A DNA stretch of 64,000 bases from assembly GCA_002176905.1 (NCBI GenBank), contig MSYE01000215.1, positions 1 through 64,000 of the forward strand. The letters run 5' to 3'. The notes under the pieces were generated by a model that was not told the DNA's origin, did no database searches, and saw only the letters and a program-made list of their open reading frames with translations. Each line of letters starts with the position of its first letter. Within the stretch, counting starts at the first letter, position 1. Made by a program: the position numbers and the translations under genes. This document shows positions 45,831 through 55,250 of this stretch, one piece after another. Source of the stretch: a bacterium F11. GTDB taxonomy: Bacteria; Elusimicrobiota; Elusimicrobia; F11.

Positions 45831-46358
45831 TTATCGGTTCAATTCGTCTACGTGACAAAGAGCGCGTTTGACAACCTGTGTGGCATTTTCTCCATCCCTG
45901 GGATAGATCGCCCATCCGATACGAGGATAGATGACCGAGGGTTTTCCAGGTGTTAGGAATTGCGCAATTATCTCACTCCAACGTGAAGAAAGGTCGTTAT
46001 AATGGCCGCCTCGAATAACTTGTGTGGCCAGGGCGGTAATTTTTTTCCCGATGAAATCAACCTGTCCCACATCAACAGCATCAAAGACAAACCCAAATCC
46101 ATCCTGAAAAGTCCCCACAAACTGGCTTTGGTGAACTGCCTTGCGCAGAATTTGAAACAGCTCTTTGTACAAATTTAAAACAACATATCGGGGTTTTCGC
46201 TTTGAAAAAGCCTCAATATTTTCAATTTGTAAGAGAATCACAAAGAAAGGACGGCCCGTTTCTCTGCTCCGGTGGATGGCGGAATCAATCCGATCCGCAA
46301 AATCAGTTCCACGAGGTAAGTTTTGAACTCTTTCTGTTACTAAGTTATTGCCCTTCAT
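45831..46358 (-). CDS. Degenerate GGDEF-domain protein
   Basis: The protein has 175 residues. The outline of a diguanylate cyclase domain is recognisable: FADRIDSAIHRSRETGRPFFVILLQIENIEAF at the start and RIGWAIYPRDGENATQVVKRALCHVD at the end. The active-site GG(D/E)EF loop is replaced by DGFGF in the middle, and the metal-binding Asp of the first block is changed (QIENIE). It should not make c-di-GMP and may act as a receptor or scaffold. A strong Shine-Dalgarno sequence (GGAGGAG) precedes the ATG. It lies downstream of, and convergent to, the GT9 operon. Confidence 0.72.
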   Translation of the reverse strand: MKGNNLVTERVQNLPRGTDFADRIDSAIHRSRETGRPFFVILLQIENIEAFSKRKPRYVVLNLYKELFQILRKAVHQSQFVGTFQDGFGFVFDAVDVGQVDFIGKKITALATQVIRGGHYNDLSSRWSEIIAQFLTPGKPSVIYPRIGWAIYPRDGENATQVVKRALCHVDELNR

Positions 46359-46455
46359 AATCTCCTCCCGAAGTGAATGATTAGGTTTATATATGATTTC
46401 TTTATGTTCAACTTCGAGATATTCATTACTTATCCCTCAATACCCCGAAAATCAA

Positions 46456-46471
46456 TGTGACAAGTGACACA
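46456..46471. promoter_or_regulatory. CRP/FNR-like palindrome between divergent genes
   Basis: TGTGA-CAAGTG-ACACA matches the CRP consensus TGTGA-N6-TCACA at nine of ten positions. It lies in the 229-base region between the degenerate GGDEF gene (left) and a small gene (right). No CRP/FNR gene is in the window, and a site of this length can occur by chance. Confidence 0.25.
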
Positions 46472-46587
46472 CGAAGAATGATTTAAGTTTTAAATTCCCT
46501 AAATTTTTGCCTTATTCATTAAAATTTTCATTTGTTTGTCACGGCTATGTCCCCATTATGACGTCACTTGGGATTTATATTAAGCCC

Positions 46588-46764
46588 ATGAATGAACTAA
46601 ATTGGATCGGACAAATTCAGTGGCAAGATGAGGCAAAACCGCTTGAAATACCTGAGGGTCAAGAGGTTTACACCCTTTATCTAAGTGATTTCAATCGTCT
46701 CCCTGATGTGGATTACCTCGAGCTGATAGATTTGGATCCTCATATTCGTGCCCTCCTAAACTAG
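46588..46764 (+). CDS. Small hypothetical protein
   Basis: A 58-residue acidic frame (MNELNWIGQIQWQ...VYTLYLSDFNRLPDVDYLELIDLD). In-frame upstream starts exist at 46558 (ATG) and 46507 (TTG), but none has a clear ribosome-binding site. Composition and a regular amphipathic pattern suggest a real small cytoplasmic protein. There is no recognised family. It lies alone between the GGDEF-like gene and the large NHL/transglutaminase gene. Confidence 0.45.
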   Translation: MNELNWIGQIQWQDEAKPLEIPEGQEVYTLYLSDFNRLPDVDYLELIDLDPHIRALLN

Positions 46765-46879
46765 AGGTTCCCACCACTTATCAGCTCCATGAGATTAATC
46801 CCTCATCAAATAATTCTGCCTCAATCACTTGAAAGAACCTTAAATTCCATGTAATTATAAAGGGATTAATTAATAAGGT

Positions 46880-49800
46880 ATGAATGTGAGGTCTTCCATT
46901 AAACATCCAAAATTGTCTTTGTTTCTCTGTTTACTAACCAGCTCATCTCTTTTTGCTTATGATCAGGTCAAAATTGGTCAAACACTTCCGTTAGCAGAAA
47001 AAAAGATGACTCCGACTTTGCTCCGTTTTGATAATACGGGCCAGCCTTGGATCTACAATCAAAAATCAGGGAGTATCAATAAGATTTCTAAAGAGGGACG
47101 AACCCAACAGATTTTAAAATCTCAAGCATCGGGTAAAGACACCTTTAAATCAGTCGCTGATTTTGTTTTCACTCCCAAAGGAACCCTTTTCGTAGCTGAC
47201 AAAAAAGCCAACAAGATAGTCGTCATGACGTCTAACTTATCCTTGGAGGATCCATGGAAAGAGGCCAAAAGAGATTATTGGTTTTATTCTGAAAGTCCAG
47301 ATGCGCTCGCCCTTAGCCAAGATGATGTGATCGCTGTCGCAAATAACAAAGAAAAAGTTATTCATATATTCTCCATTGACGGGGTTCTTCTACATAACCT
47401 TTTCTTACCCGGTCCTTCTTCTTTTAAAAAGGTTGTCAGTTTGGGTTTTTCACGAGATGGGGTACTGTGGGTTCTTGATCAAGGCTTAGGAGAACTTCAT
47501 CGCTTTTCAAATAAACGAAAGTGGATGGGGCGTACGGGGGGCCTGTCCTCTCCACAAGATGTGGTTGTCGATGACCATGGTTACGCCTATGTTAGCTCTG
47601 TAAAGGGAAAATGGTATGAAATTGATTCGGAAGGAAAAATTCTGGGATCTTTCGGAACCAAAGGGAAAAAGCCTGGCCAAATGTCCTCTCCTCATGGATT
47701 GGCACTAAAAAATAATAATGAATTATGGGTTGCGGAAAAGGGCAACAGACGACTTCAATCATTTCTTATCAGCACAAGCAATAAACCCATAAAACCCGCA
47801 TTTGAACCCGTTGCTCGAATTCAAATCCGTCGTATTGCTGAGTGGCCCACAGTCAGCAAAAAGGCGATTTTCAACAGAAAGGGTCATCTCCTCCTCTTTG
47901 GTAGAAAAAAAGGAAAATTTGAATGGATTGATGATCAAGGGAACCCAATATCATCTTTCGGTGATGATAAGAATCTATTTTCAAGACCAGTAGATATGGT
48001 TTTGGACCAGGCGGATAATCTATGGATTTTGGATGCAGGTGATCATTCCATAAAAAAGGTATCTAAAGATGGGGTGGTGGAAAAGAAAGTTGGTGAGAAA
48101 GGACGAAAAGAAGGTTATCTCAAAGATCCGATCTATTTGGTTCTCAGAAAGGACAATTCGTTCCTTGTTGTTGACAAAAACGGAGGAAGGGTACAAGCAC
48201 TTGGACCGGATGGACTTTTCCTTTTCGCCATCCGAAACCCGGGGAAGGAAAAAGGTCAGGTAAGTGAGGTTTCGGGAATCACCATTAACGATGAAAGGAT
48301 TGGAATAATTGATAACCAACGTAAAGCTCTTCTATTCTTTGACCATAATGGAAACTTTTTGGCTGAAATTGCCAATAAAGAAAATAAGGCTCCGATTTGG
48401 GCTGACATCACTGGTGTTGCAACCGACCATAAGGGTCGCTTTTATGTTTTAGACAAAGGTGCCAGAAGGATCCGAATATTTTCACCCAAGGGTCGATTTA
48501 TAGCTGATCTTTCTCTTTTCGGTGAGGGTCTAACATTGGGGCCAGATGGAAGAATCCTGATGATTGAGAAGAAACATATATCAATTTATCAAATGGATAT
48601 CGTTCCGAAAGAGCTGGGCAATTTGAGTGCCAAGGATGTAGAAGGAATTATCACAGTGTCATGGGATTTTTGCACTTCTTGTGTTGAATACGAATTGCAT
48701 CGGTCAAGCTCGGTCAGGGGATTCAAATTATTAACCAAATTGGATAAAGGAGTATATGAGGATGAAGATGTCCGCCCGGGAATCCTATATCGCTATCGGG
48801 TACGAGGCATCAACAGCATGGGATATAAAGGAAATTGGACGATCTCCGAGGCTGTTGAACCATCCCGGAGAAAAGATATTTCCTTGGTTAGTTTGGGAGA
48901 TATTAAATTCCGACCCATTTTTAGTGCTTCTTATAAGACATATGTGAATCAACCTATTGGAGAAGTTGAGGTTAGAAACAATGATGATAGGGTTTATCGA
49001 AATGTTAAGTTATCCCTTTCGATAAAAAAATATACGGATTTTCCAACAGAGTTGGTCCTTCAAGATCTGCAGCCTGGTGAGAGGCGATTGGTCCCCGTTA
49101 CCCTTACATTCAATGATGATATCTTAGAGCTCACAGAAAACACCCCTGTTCAAGTTGAACTTCAGGTGATTTACTTTCAAGATAACGAAAAAAAGAAAGT
49201 TTCACGAAATGCCCCCATTACCCTTTACTCACGTAACGCCATTGTCTGGGAAGATAAAAAAAGAATATCTTCTTTCATTACCCCACGGGACAAACCAATC
49301 GTTGATCTTGCCAGAAAAGGAATTAGTCATTTCATAAGCCCCTTGAAGGGATCAACCGTTGGCAAGCAACTGGCAAAAGCCGCCCTGTTTTATGAGGCCA
49401 TGAACGCTCTGGAAATTGCCTATGTTCCAGATCCCAATACTCCCTTTGCAGAGGCAGCAGGCAACAAAGATGTGATCGACTATATTCAATTTCCCCGAGA
49501 GACCTTACGTCATCGAACAGGGGATTGCGATGATACGACAGCCCTGTTGTCATCCTTATTGGAAAGCATTGGTGTGGAAACAGCCCTTGTTGATACTCCT
49601 AATCACATTTTTCTCATGGCTAATCTAGACGAAGATGATCCAGAGGTAATAGGGCTTCCCGAAGAGAGATTTGTGGAATTTCGTGGAAGCCTATGGGTCC
49701 CAATTGAAACAACAAAGTTGGGGCAAGATTTCCTAGAAGCCTGGAAGGTAGGAATGGCCCAGGTCATGGATGGAAAAGAAAAAGGAAATATAGAGTTTAT

Positions 49801-50344
49801 TCCGGTGGTTGAAGCAAGCGAGCATTACAGTCCCGTAACATTGACAGAAAAAGTCGATGAAAAAATTCCCTTTCCGAAAGGAAAAGTGGAAGCATCATTT
49901 ATGATTATAATGGATAAAATGCAACGGGAACGCTACGAGAGACAAGTTGCCAAATTCAAAGAATTAATGAGGGAAGATCCTGAAAGCGACATGCTTCACA
50001 TTCGACTGGGAATGGCGCACGTTGAGGGAGGCAAAAAGGCGGAAGGTAGAAAAATATTTCAGTCCTATGTAACCAGCCCTGATTTGGAAGTTCGGGCTGC
50101 TGCGCAAAACAATTTAGGAAACTTAGCTTATCTTAATGGCAATTACAAAGCTGCCGAAAAATATTTGGCCAATGCCTCCATCTCTTCTCCAAAAGATGGT
50201 GGCATTTTGGTTAACAGGGCGCGTACCGCTTGGAAATTGGGAAAGAAGGAAAAGGCAAAAGAATTACTAAAGAAAGCCAGCAAGCTTTTAGATGATTGGA
50301 GAGAATATGTTTGGGATATGCCGGCAGAATACTACCCAAAATAG
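46880..50344 (+). CDS. Large secreted NHL-repeat / FN3 / transglutaminase-like / TPR protein
   Basis: The protein has 1154 residues with a signal peptide (LSLFLCLLTSSSLFAY). Residues ~40-570 hold about ten NHL/propeller repeats (DVVVDDHGYAYVSS; PHGLALKNNNELWVAEKGNRRLQSF; DMVLDQADNLWILDAGDHSIKKV). An FN3-like module follows (about 575-660; ITVSWDF...YRYRVRGINSMGYKG), then a beta domain, then a transglutaminase-like peptidase fold (about 840-950) with C883 in GDCDDTTALL and H909 in NHIFLM. TPR-like helices end the chain (about 1030-1150). The protein is periplasmic or extracellular. The fold permits proteolysis, transamidation or sugar-linked roles; the activity is unknown. It is followed 14 bases later by a lysine-rich secreted protein. 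Confidence 0.85.
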   Translation: MNVRSSIKHPKLSLFLCLLTSSSLFAYDQVKIGQTLPLAEKKMTPTLLRFDNTGQPWIYNQKSGSINKISKEGRTQQILKSQASGKDTFKSVADFVFTPKGTLFVADKKANKIVVMTSNLSLEDPWKEAKRDYWFYSESPDALALSQDDVIAVANNKEKVIHIFSIDGVLLHNLFLPGPSSFKKVVSLGFSRDGVLWVLDQGLGELHRFSNKRKWMGRTGGLSSPQDVVVDDHGYAYVSSVKGKWYEIDSEGKILGSFGTKGKKPGQMSSPHGLALKNNNELWVAEKGNRRLQSFLISTSNKPIKPAFEPVARIQIRRIAEWPTVSKKAIFNRKGHLLLFGRKKGKFEWIDDQGNPISSFGDDKNLFSRPVDMVLDQADNLWILDAGDHSIKKVSKDGVVEKKVGEKGRKEGYLKDPIYLVLRKDNSFLVVDKNGGRVQALGPDGLFLFAIRNPGKEKGQVSEVSGITINDERIGIIDNQRKALLFFDHNGNFLAEIANKENKAPIWADITGVATDHKGRFYVLDKGARRIRIFSPKGRFIADLSLFGEGLTLGPDGRILMIEKKHISIYQMDIVPKELGNLSAKDVEGIITVSWDFCTSCVEYELHRSSSVRGFKLLTKLDKGVYEDEDVRPGILYRYRVRGINSMGYKGNWTISEAVEPSRRKDISLVSLGDIKFRPIFSASYKTYVNQPIGEVEVRNNDDRVYRNVKLSLSIKKYTDFPTELVLQDLQPGERRLVPVTLTFNDDILELTENTPVQVELQVIYFQDNEKKKVSRNAPITLYSRNAIVWEDKKRISSFITPRDKPIVDLARKGISHFISPLKGSTVGKQLAKAALFYEAMNALEIAYVPDPNTPFAEAAGNKDVIDYIQFPRETLRHRTGDCDDTTALLSSLLESIGVETALVDTPNHIFLMANLDEDDPEVIGLPEERFVEFRGSLWVPIETTKLGQDFLEAWKVGMAQVMDGKEKGNIEFIPVVEASEHYSPVTLTEKVDEKIPFPKGKVEASFMIIMDKMQRERYERQVAKFKELMREDPESDMLHIRLGMAHVEGGKKAEGRKIFQSYVTSPDLEVRAAAQNNLGNLAYLNGNYKAAEKYLANASISSPKDGGILVNRARTAWKLGKKEKAKELLKKASKLLDDWREYVWDMPAEYYPK

Positions 50345-50358
50345 GGTTAGGAGGAATT

Positions 50359-50955
50359 ATGTCTAAATGCAACAAAATGTTGTTCAACCTCATTGTCTTT
50401 ATTTTTGCCATTTTATTGGTACTGGGCCCCGTTTCTTTAATCGCTCAGAACACTTCTGAGGCAACAACGCCCAGCAGTGAAAAGATAAGAAAGGAAAACA
50501 AAAAGAGAATAAAGGATAAAATCAGAAAAAAGGCTCAAAAAAAGAAAAAAGTCCAGCATGTTAAAAGAAAATCAGCTGTTAAAGTCAAAAAGAAAGCCCT
50601 CAAAAAAAAGAAGAAAGCGCAAAGATCTTTGACAGTTTGGTTGAAAAAGTTGAAGAAGCGAATTGCCCGGACCCATGCAAAAAGGAATCAAATTGTATCT
50701 GTAGGAGCGGTTAGGGGAAACAAAAAACCTGATTCCCCGCCTCTTTATTGGAAGGGGAAAAAATCCAAGGGTCCGGTGGATTTGCCAGAAATCGAGGAAT
50801 TTAATGATGCCCTCGAGTTGGCCATCAACGGCGAAAAAATCCTGGCTATTGAAAAATTGGAACAGTTTATCGCCAATAATCCCAAGAGTTCTCTAAGGGA
50901 TGATGCCACGCATACCGTGGTGATGCTCCGCAAGGCAGAATCTCCGACGAAATAG
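50359..50955 (+). CDS. Secreted lysine-rich hypothetical protein with TPR-like end
   Basis: The protein has 198 residues. ATG at 50359 has GGAGG upstream and encodes a signal peptide (LFNLIVFIFAILLVLGPVSLIA). Residues ~35-120 are extremely basic (KKKK, KKRI, KKKKKAQR); the C-terminal ~60 residues look like one TPR-like helix pair (EFNDALELAINGEKILAIEKLEQFIANNP). It resembles the other basic secreted protein at 40092 in layout only. It is probably co-transcribed with the transglutaminase-like gene; its basic part could bind an acidic envelope polymer. I do not recognise a family. Confidence 0.7.
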   Translation: MSKCNKMLFNLIVFIFAILLVLGPVSLIAQNTSEATTPSSEKIRKENKKRIKDKIRKKAQKKKKVQHVKRKSAVKVKKKALKKKKKAQRSLTVWLKKLKKRIARTHAKRNQIVSVGAVRGNKKPDSPPLYWKGKKSKGPVDLPEIEEFNDALELAINGEKILAIEKLEQFIANNPKSSLRDDATHTVVMLRKAESPTK

Positions 50956-50984
50956 ACATCCAGCTAAATAATTAGCCCAAATTG

Positions 50985-51015
50985 AAACTCGGAACAACTG
51001 AGTTTTAATTATTTT
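50985..51015 (+). terminator. Intrinsic terminator-like hairpin before secA
   Basis: Arms AAACTCGG and CTGAGTTT (8 base pairs, one G-T) enclose an AACAA loop and are followed by a T-rich tract (TTTTAATTATTTT, 51003-51015). It separates the upstream operon from secA, whose ATG is only 15 bases beyond. It could end the previous transcript or act as an attenuator in the secA leader. Confidence 0.55.
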
Positions 51016-51030
51016 GATAACATCAACCCC

Positions 51031-53730
51031 ATGTTTGAATTCATCTCAAAAGTCCTTGGTGGCACACGTAACGAACGGGTTATTAAAAAGCTCTATCCTG
51101 TTGTCGACGAAATAAATGCGCTTGAACCTGAATATGAAAGTCTATCAGATGACGCGCTTCGAGCAAAAACCGACGAATTTCGCTCACTCCTAAAAGAAGG
51201 GAAAAAACTCGACGATATCCTTCCTCAAGCTTTTGCGGCTGTTAGAGAAGCTTCCAAAAGAACAATTGGCCTTCGGCATTTTGATGTTCAACTGATAGGC
51301 GGTGTCGTTCTCCACCAAGGAAAAATTTCAGAGATGAGGACAGGTGAAGGAAAAACGCTTGTGGCCACTCTTCCCGTTTACCTCAATGCCATTGAAGGAA
51401 AAGGGGTTCATATCGTTACAGTAAATGACTATCTCGCCAAAAGAGACCGCGATTGGATGGGTCCTGTTTTTGAATTCCTAGGGCTTACTGTCGGATTTAT
51501 TCAACATGATATGCCTTTGTATCAACACAAAGAGATGCATCAAAAAGACATTACTTACATCACCAACAATGAAATGGGATTTGATTATCTCCGTGACAAT
51601 TTGGTCCGGGCAGCCCAGGACCGATCCTTGAAACCTTTTAATTACGCCTTGATAGACGAGGTCGACTCCATCCTCATCGATGAAGCAAGAACACCACTAA
51701 TTATCTCGGGGCAAGGAGATCCTGCGACACAACGGTATTACACCGCAGACAAAGTCATTCCTCATCTAAAAGGCCGATTCGTCACAGAGAATGAAGAGGT
51801 TAAAGCCAAATATGAAGGCATTGATCTTGGAAAAGGCTATGACTATATTGCGGATGAAAAAAATCAAAATGCGGTATTAACCGAACAAGGAATCCGAACA
51901 TGTGAACGGCTTTTAAAAATACCATCAATCTATGATGATCTTGAAGGAGAATGGGTCCATCATATTTCGACAGCTCTCCGTGCACACAACCTTTTTAAAA
52001 AAGATGTCCATTACGTGGTAAAGGATGGGGAAGTCATCATTGTCGATGAATTTACAGGACGCCTGATGCCAGGGAGACGTTGGTCGGATGGGCTTCACCA
52101 AGCCATTGAGGCAAAAGAGCGTCTGAAGATTGAAGCTGAAAATCAAACGCTGGCAACCGTCACCTTTCAAAACTTTTTCCGTCTATTTAAAAAATTGGCT
52201 GGGATGACAGGGACAGCCCTCACTGAGGCAAATGAATTCTGGCAAATCTACAAATTGGATGTAATTGCTGTCCCCACCAATAAACCGAACATCAGGCTCG
52301 ATTATGCTGATCGAATATTTCGGTCAGGGCGAGAAAAAAACAATGCAATTATTGAGGAAATTGAAGAATTATGGAAAAAGGGACAACCGGTACTCGTTGG
52401 CACTCGATCCATCGAAGGCTCAGAGAACTTGTCACGTCTTCTTCGACAAAAAGGGATTCCCCACAACGTATTAAATGCGAAGTATCACGAGAGAGAAGCC
52501 CAAATCATTGCTCAGGCCGGACGCAGAGGCGCGGTCACCATTGCCACCAATATGGCAGGGCGTGGTACGGATATTCTCTTGGGAGGTAATCCCCAAAACA
52601 GCGAAGAGGCAGAGTTCGTGAAATCCGTCGGGGGCCTTCATGTTTTGGGATCAGAACGACACGAATCAAGGCGCATCGATAATCAACTTCGCGGTCGAAC
52701 AGGCAGACAAGGTGACCCCGGAAGTTCCCGATTTTATCTTTCCTTGGATGATGAACTTATGCGTCTATTTGGATCCGAAAGAATATCTGGGATTATGGGC
52801 AAGTTGGGTATGAAAGAAGGGGAGGATATTCAACACCCGTGGATCAGCAGAGCCGTTGAAAATGCCCAGAAGAAAGTCGAAGGAATGAACTTCGACATTC
52901 GAAAACAAGTCCTTGATTATGACAATGTCATGAACAAACAAAGGGAGGCGATCTACCGCTTCCGGAATTCTATTTTGGACGAGCCAGATGTATCCGACCG
53001 GTTTTCAAGCATGCTTCAGGAATCGGTAGAAGAACACTTGGATCAGATGGCACCCTCAAAATCTGATCCGGAAGAATGGGATATCACCACCCTATCATCT
53101 TGGTTGAAAACCACGTTTGTCACAGAATGGGATGTGCCTCCCTCCGACATACACAACAAGGAGAATTTGGAAGACCGTGTAAAAGAAAAAATAGAACAAG
53201 CCAAAAATAGTCGAATCCAAGAACTGGGACAGGAAAATTTTAATGAATTACAGAAAGGGGTTTTGTTGTCTATTTTGGACAGTGTTTGGGTTGAACACCT
53301 CACCTATTTGGAACAACTTCGCCGCGGAATATTTTTAAGGGCCTATGCGCAAAAAGATCCCCTCATTGAGTTTCAGAAAGAAGGATTTCGATTGTTTGAG
53401 GCCATGATGGTGCGTATTCGAGATACCTCGATCGAATACATCTTCCGTATGTCGGCGCAAGCGGTCTCAGAATCCATGGCTGAATCAAATCGAGAACAAA
53501 GAGGGCCTACTCCTATGATGGCAGAAAAGGAGGAGTTCGAAGGCGTGGCGAGTCTAGTTGAGAAGAAGGAGTCGAATATGTCTTCGTCCCGTCCCAGCGG
53601 AGTGGTTCCTGTCCCCAGAGGAGGGAATCTCCCCAAAAAATCTGCTCCCATTAAAGTGGAAAAGATTGGACGCAATGAACCTTGTCATTGTGGGAGCGGA
53701 AAAAAGTATAAGAAATGTCATGGTCAGTAG
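51031..53730 (+). CDS. secA: Protein translocase ATPase SecA
   Basis: The protein has 899 residues, the usual length. Walker A is MRTGEGKTLVATLP, the DEAD-like box is DEVDSILIDEARTPLI, and the later helicase motifs are TNMAGRGTDI and QLRGRTGRQGDPGSSRF. The C-terminal zinc-binding SEC-C motif is intact (CHCGSGKKYKKCH), which supports SecB or ribosome/phospholipid binding. It drives preproteins through SecYEG. The next gene, lnt, starts inside its last codons. Confidence 0.97.
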   Translation: MFEFISKVLGGTRNERVIKKLYPVVDEINALEPEYESLSDDALRAKTDEFRSLLKEGKKLDDILPQAFAAVREASKRTIGLRHFDVQLIGGVVLHQGKISEMRTGEGKTLVATLPVYLNAIEGKGVHIVTVNDYLAKRDRDWMGPVFEFLGLTVGFIQHDMPLYQHKEMHQKDITYITNNEMGFDYLRDNLVRAAQDRSLKPFNYALIDEVDSILIDEARTPLIISGQGDPATQRYYTADKVIPHLKGRFVTENEEVKAKYEGIDLGKGYDYIADEKNQNAVLTEQGIRTCERLLKIPSIYDDLEGEWVHHISTALRAHNLFKKDVHYVVKDGEVIIVDEFTGRLMPGRRWSDGLHQAIEAKERLKIEAENQTLATVTFQNFFRLFKKLAGMTGTALTEANEFWQIYKLDVIAVPTNKPNIRLDYADRIFRSGREKNNAIIEEIEELWKKGQPVLVGTRSIEGSENLSRLLRQKGIPHNVLNAKYHEREAQIIAQAGRRGAVTIATNMAGRGTDILLGGNPQNSEEAEFVKSVGGLHVLGSERHESRRIDNQLRGRTGRQGDPGSSRFYLSLDDELMRLFGSERISGIMGKLGMKEGEDIQHPWISRAVENAQKKVEGMNFDIRKQVLDYDNVMNKQREAIYRFRNSILDEPDVSDRFSSMLQESVEEHLDQMAPSKSDPEEWDITTLSSWLKTTFVTEWDVPPSDIHNKENLEDRVKEKIEQAKNSRIQELGQENFNELQKGVLLSILDSVWVEHLTYLEQLRRGIFLRAYAQKDPLIEFQKEGFRLFEAMMVRIRDTSIEYIFRMSAQAVSESMAESNREQRGPTPMMAEKEEFEGVASLVEKKESNMSSSRPSGVVPVPRGGNLPKKSAPIKVEKIGRNEPCHCGSGKKYKKCHGQ

Positions 53731-55250
53731 TGATAATACTATCCCTTGTTTCAGGAATCCTTTTTGGTTTGTCGTTCCCTCCTTTTGGTTTTTCCGCCTT
53801 CGCTTGGTTCTGCCTTGTACCAGTCCTCTATCTTAATTTAAAAAATTCAAAACAAGCTTCTATGGCAGGCCTTCTCACTGGAATGGTTGCCAATGGGCTT
53901 ATTTTTATATGGCTCTGGAAAACCTTGGCAGCGGCTCAAATTGGAATTGGAACAACCCTGTTTTGTTGGACGGCCCTCTCTCTTCTCTTGTCTTTGTACT
54001 TTCTCTTGTTTTTTCTGGTTTATTATTACTTGCCAACCACTATTTGGAAACCTTGGATTGTTGCATTCTTCTGGATTGTCTTGAATCATATTCAAACAAC
54101 GATTTTTACCGGATTTCCTTGGGCCTTTCTCGGCATGACACAGGCCTATAATCTTCCCTTGATTCAAATGGTTTCAATAACGGGCGTGGAGGGAATTACT
54201 TTTTTAATTGTTGTCACGAATGTGACATTTGCTGAATTCCTAAAGAGTTTTAATAGGGGGAAATCGTCAATTCCTCCCGCCTGTTTTGTGAATGCCCTTG
54301 TGGTCCTGGGACTTTTGTTGGGTTGGCATCTTTACGGTTTGGGGAGGCTTCACTTATCGAAAGCGTATCCAGCAAATGAATTCCGTGTCGCTATTCTGCA
54401 GGGAAATATTGATCAATATAAAAAATGGAATGACACTTACGAGGAAAACATAAGAGAGGTATATGCGAACTTGGCTAGGAAAGGATCAGATGAGAATCCT
54501 GATCTTATGGTTTGGCCAGAAAGCGCAGTACCTGGTTGGTTTCCAAATGACAAGTATTACCACACATGGATTAAGGAAATTGCCCAACAAACAAAAACAC
54601 ATCACATTATTGGTGCGGTCACAACCCGCAATGGTGGAGACTATAACTCAGCATTCCTAATAAATCCAAACGGGGAAATTCTATCAGAATACGCCAAACA
54701 ACATCTTGTCCCTTTTGGCGAGTATATTCCATTTGGGGAGTCGTTAGATAATATTTTTCCATACCTCGGACAACTGGGAGTCTTTACCCCTGGAAATCAA
54801 CCATTGATGTTTCAGGTTAAAGATTTTCAGTTGACCCCCAATATCTGTTACGAAGCTATTTTTTCAAACTTGATTCGAAAAAATGTACGTCAGGGAGCAG
54901 ATGTAATCGTTAATTTGACCAATGATGGTTGGTATTTGGATACTGGTGCTCCTGAACAACACTATATATCCAATATTTTTCGGGCTGTGGAGATGGGGAA
55001 GCCCGTCATTCGTGCAGCCAATACCGGCATTTCTGCTGTTATTGATCCGTGGGGACGAGAGCTTTTAAGAAGCCCACTTTTGGTTTCTGGAATTTTTTGT
55101 CAAGCAATTCCCATTCCCAAACATTCAATCAAAACACTCTATCTAAAATGGGGATCTTGGTTTTTTGGATTGGCTTGGTTGTTCGTGGTCTTGTATACTG
55201 CGAAATATGTCACGAGAATTAAAAGAAAAAATAGAACAACTCACAAATAA
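53715..55250 (+). CDS. lnt: Apolipoprotein N-acyltransferase
   Basis: The protein has 511 residues: an N-terminal membrane domain of about seven helices (1-215) followed by a nitrilase-fold domain. The catalytic triad is E269 in VWPESAVPG, K328 in KQHLVPFGEYIP and C378 in PNICYEAIF. It adds the third acyl chain to lipoproteins at the inner membrane, a step found in diderms, which fits the lol genes downstream. Its start overlaps secA by 16 bases and its end overlaps prfB by 44 bases. Confidence 0.95.
   Translation: MSWSVVIILSLVSGILFGLSFPPFGFSAFAWFCLVPVLYLNLKNSKQASMAGLLTGMVANGLIFIWLWKTLAAAQIGIGTTLFCWTALSLLLSLYFLLFFLVYYYLPTTIWKPWIVAFFWIVLNHIQTTIFTGFPWAFLGMTQAYNLPLIQMVSITGVEGITFLIVVTNVTFAEFLKSFNRGKSSIPPACFVNALVVLGLLLGWHLYGLGRLHLSKAYPANEFRVAILQGNIDQYKKWNDTYEENIREVYANLARKGSDENPDLMVWPESAVPGWFPNDKYYHTWIKEIAQQTKTHHIIGAVTTRNGGDYNSAFLINPNGEILSEYAKQHLVPFGEYIPFGESLDNIFPYLGQLGVFTPGNQPLMFQVKDFQLTPNICYEAIFSNLIRKNVRQGADVIVNLTNDGWYLDTGAPEQHYISNIFRAVEMGKPVIRAANTGISAVIDPWGRELLRSPLLVSGIFCQAIPIPKHSIKTLYLKWGSWFFGLAWLFVVLYTAKYVTRIKRKNRTTHK

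Noticed and set aside
50359..50955. SecM-like arrest peptide upstream of secA
   Set aside because: No SecM-type arrest motif near the C-terminus and the protein ends in a TPR-like helix pair; only its position recalls SecM.
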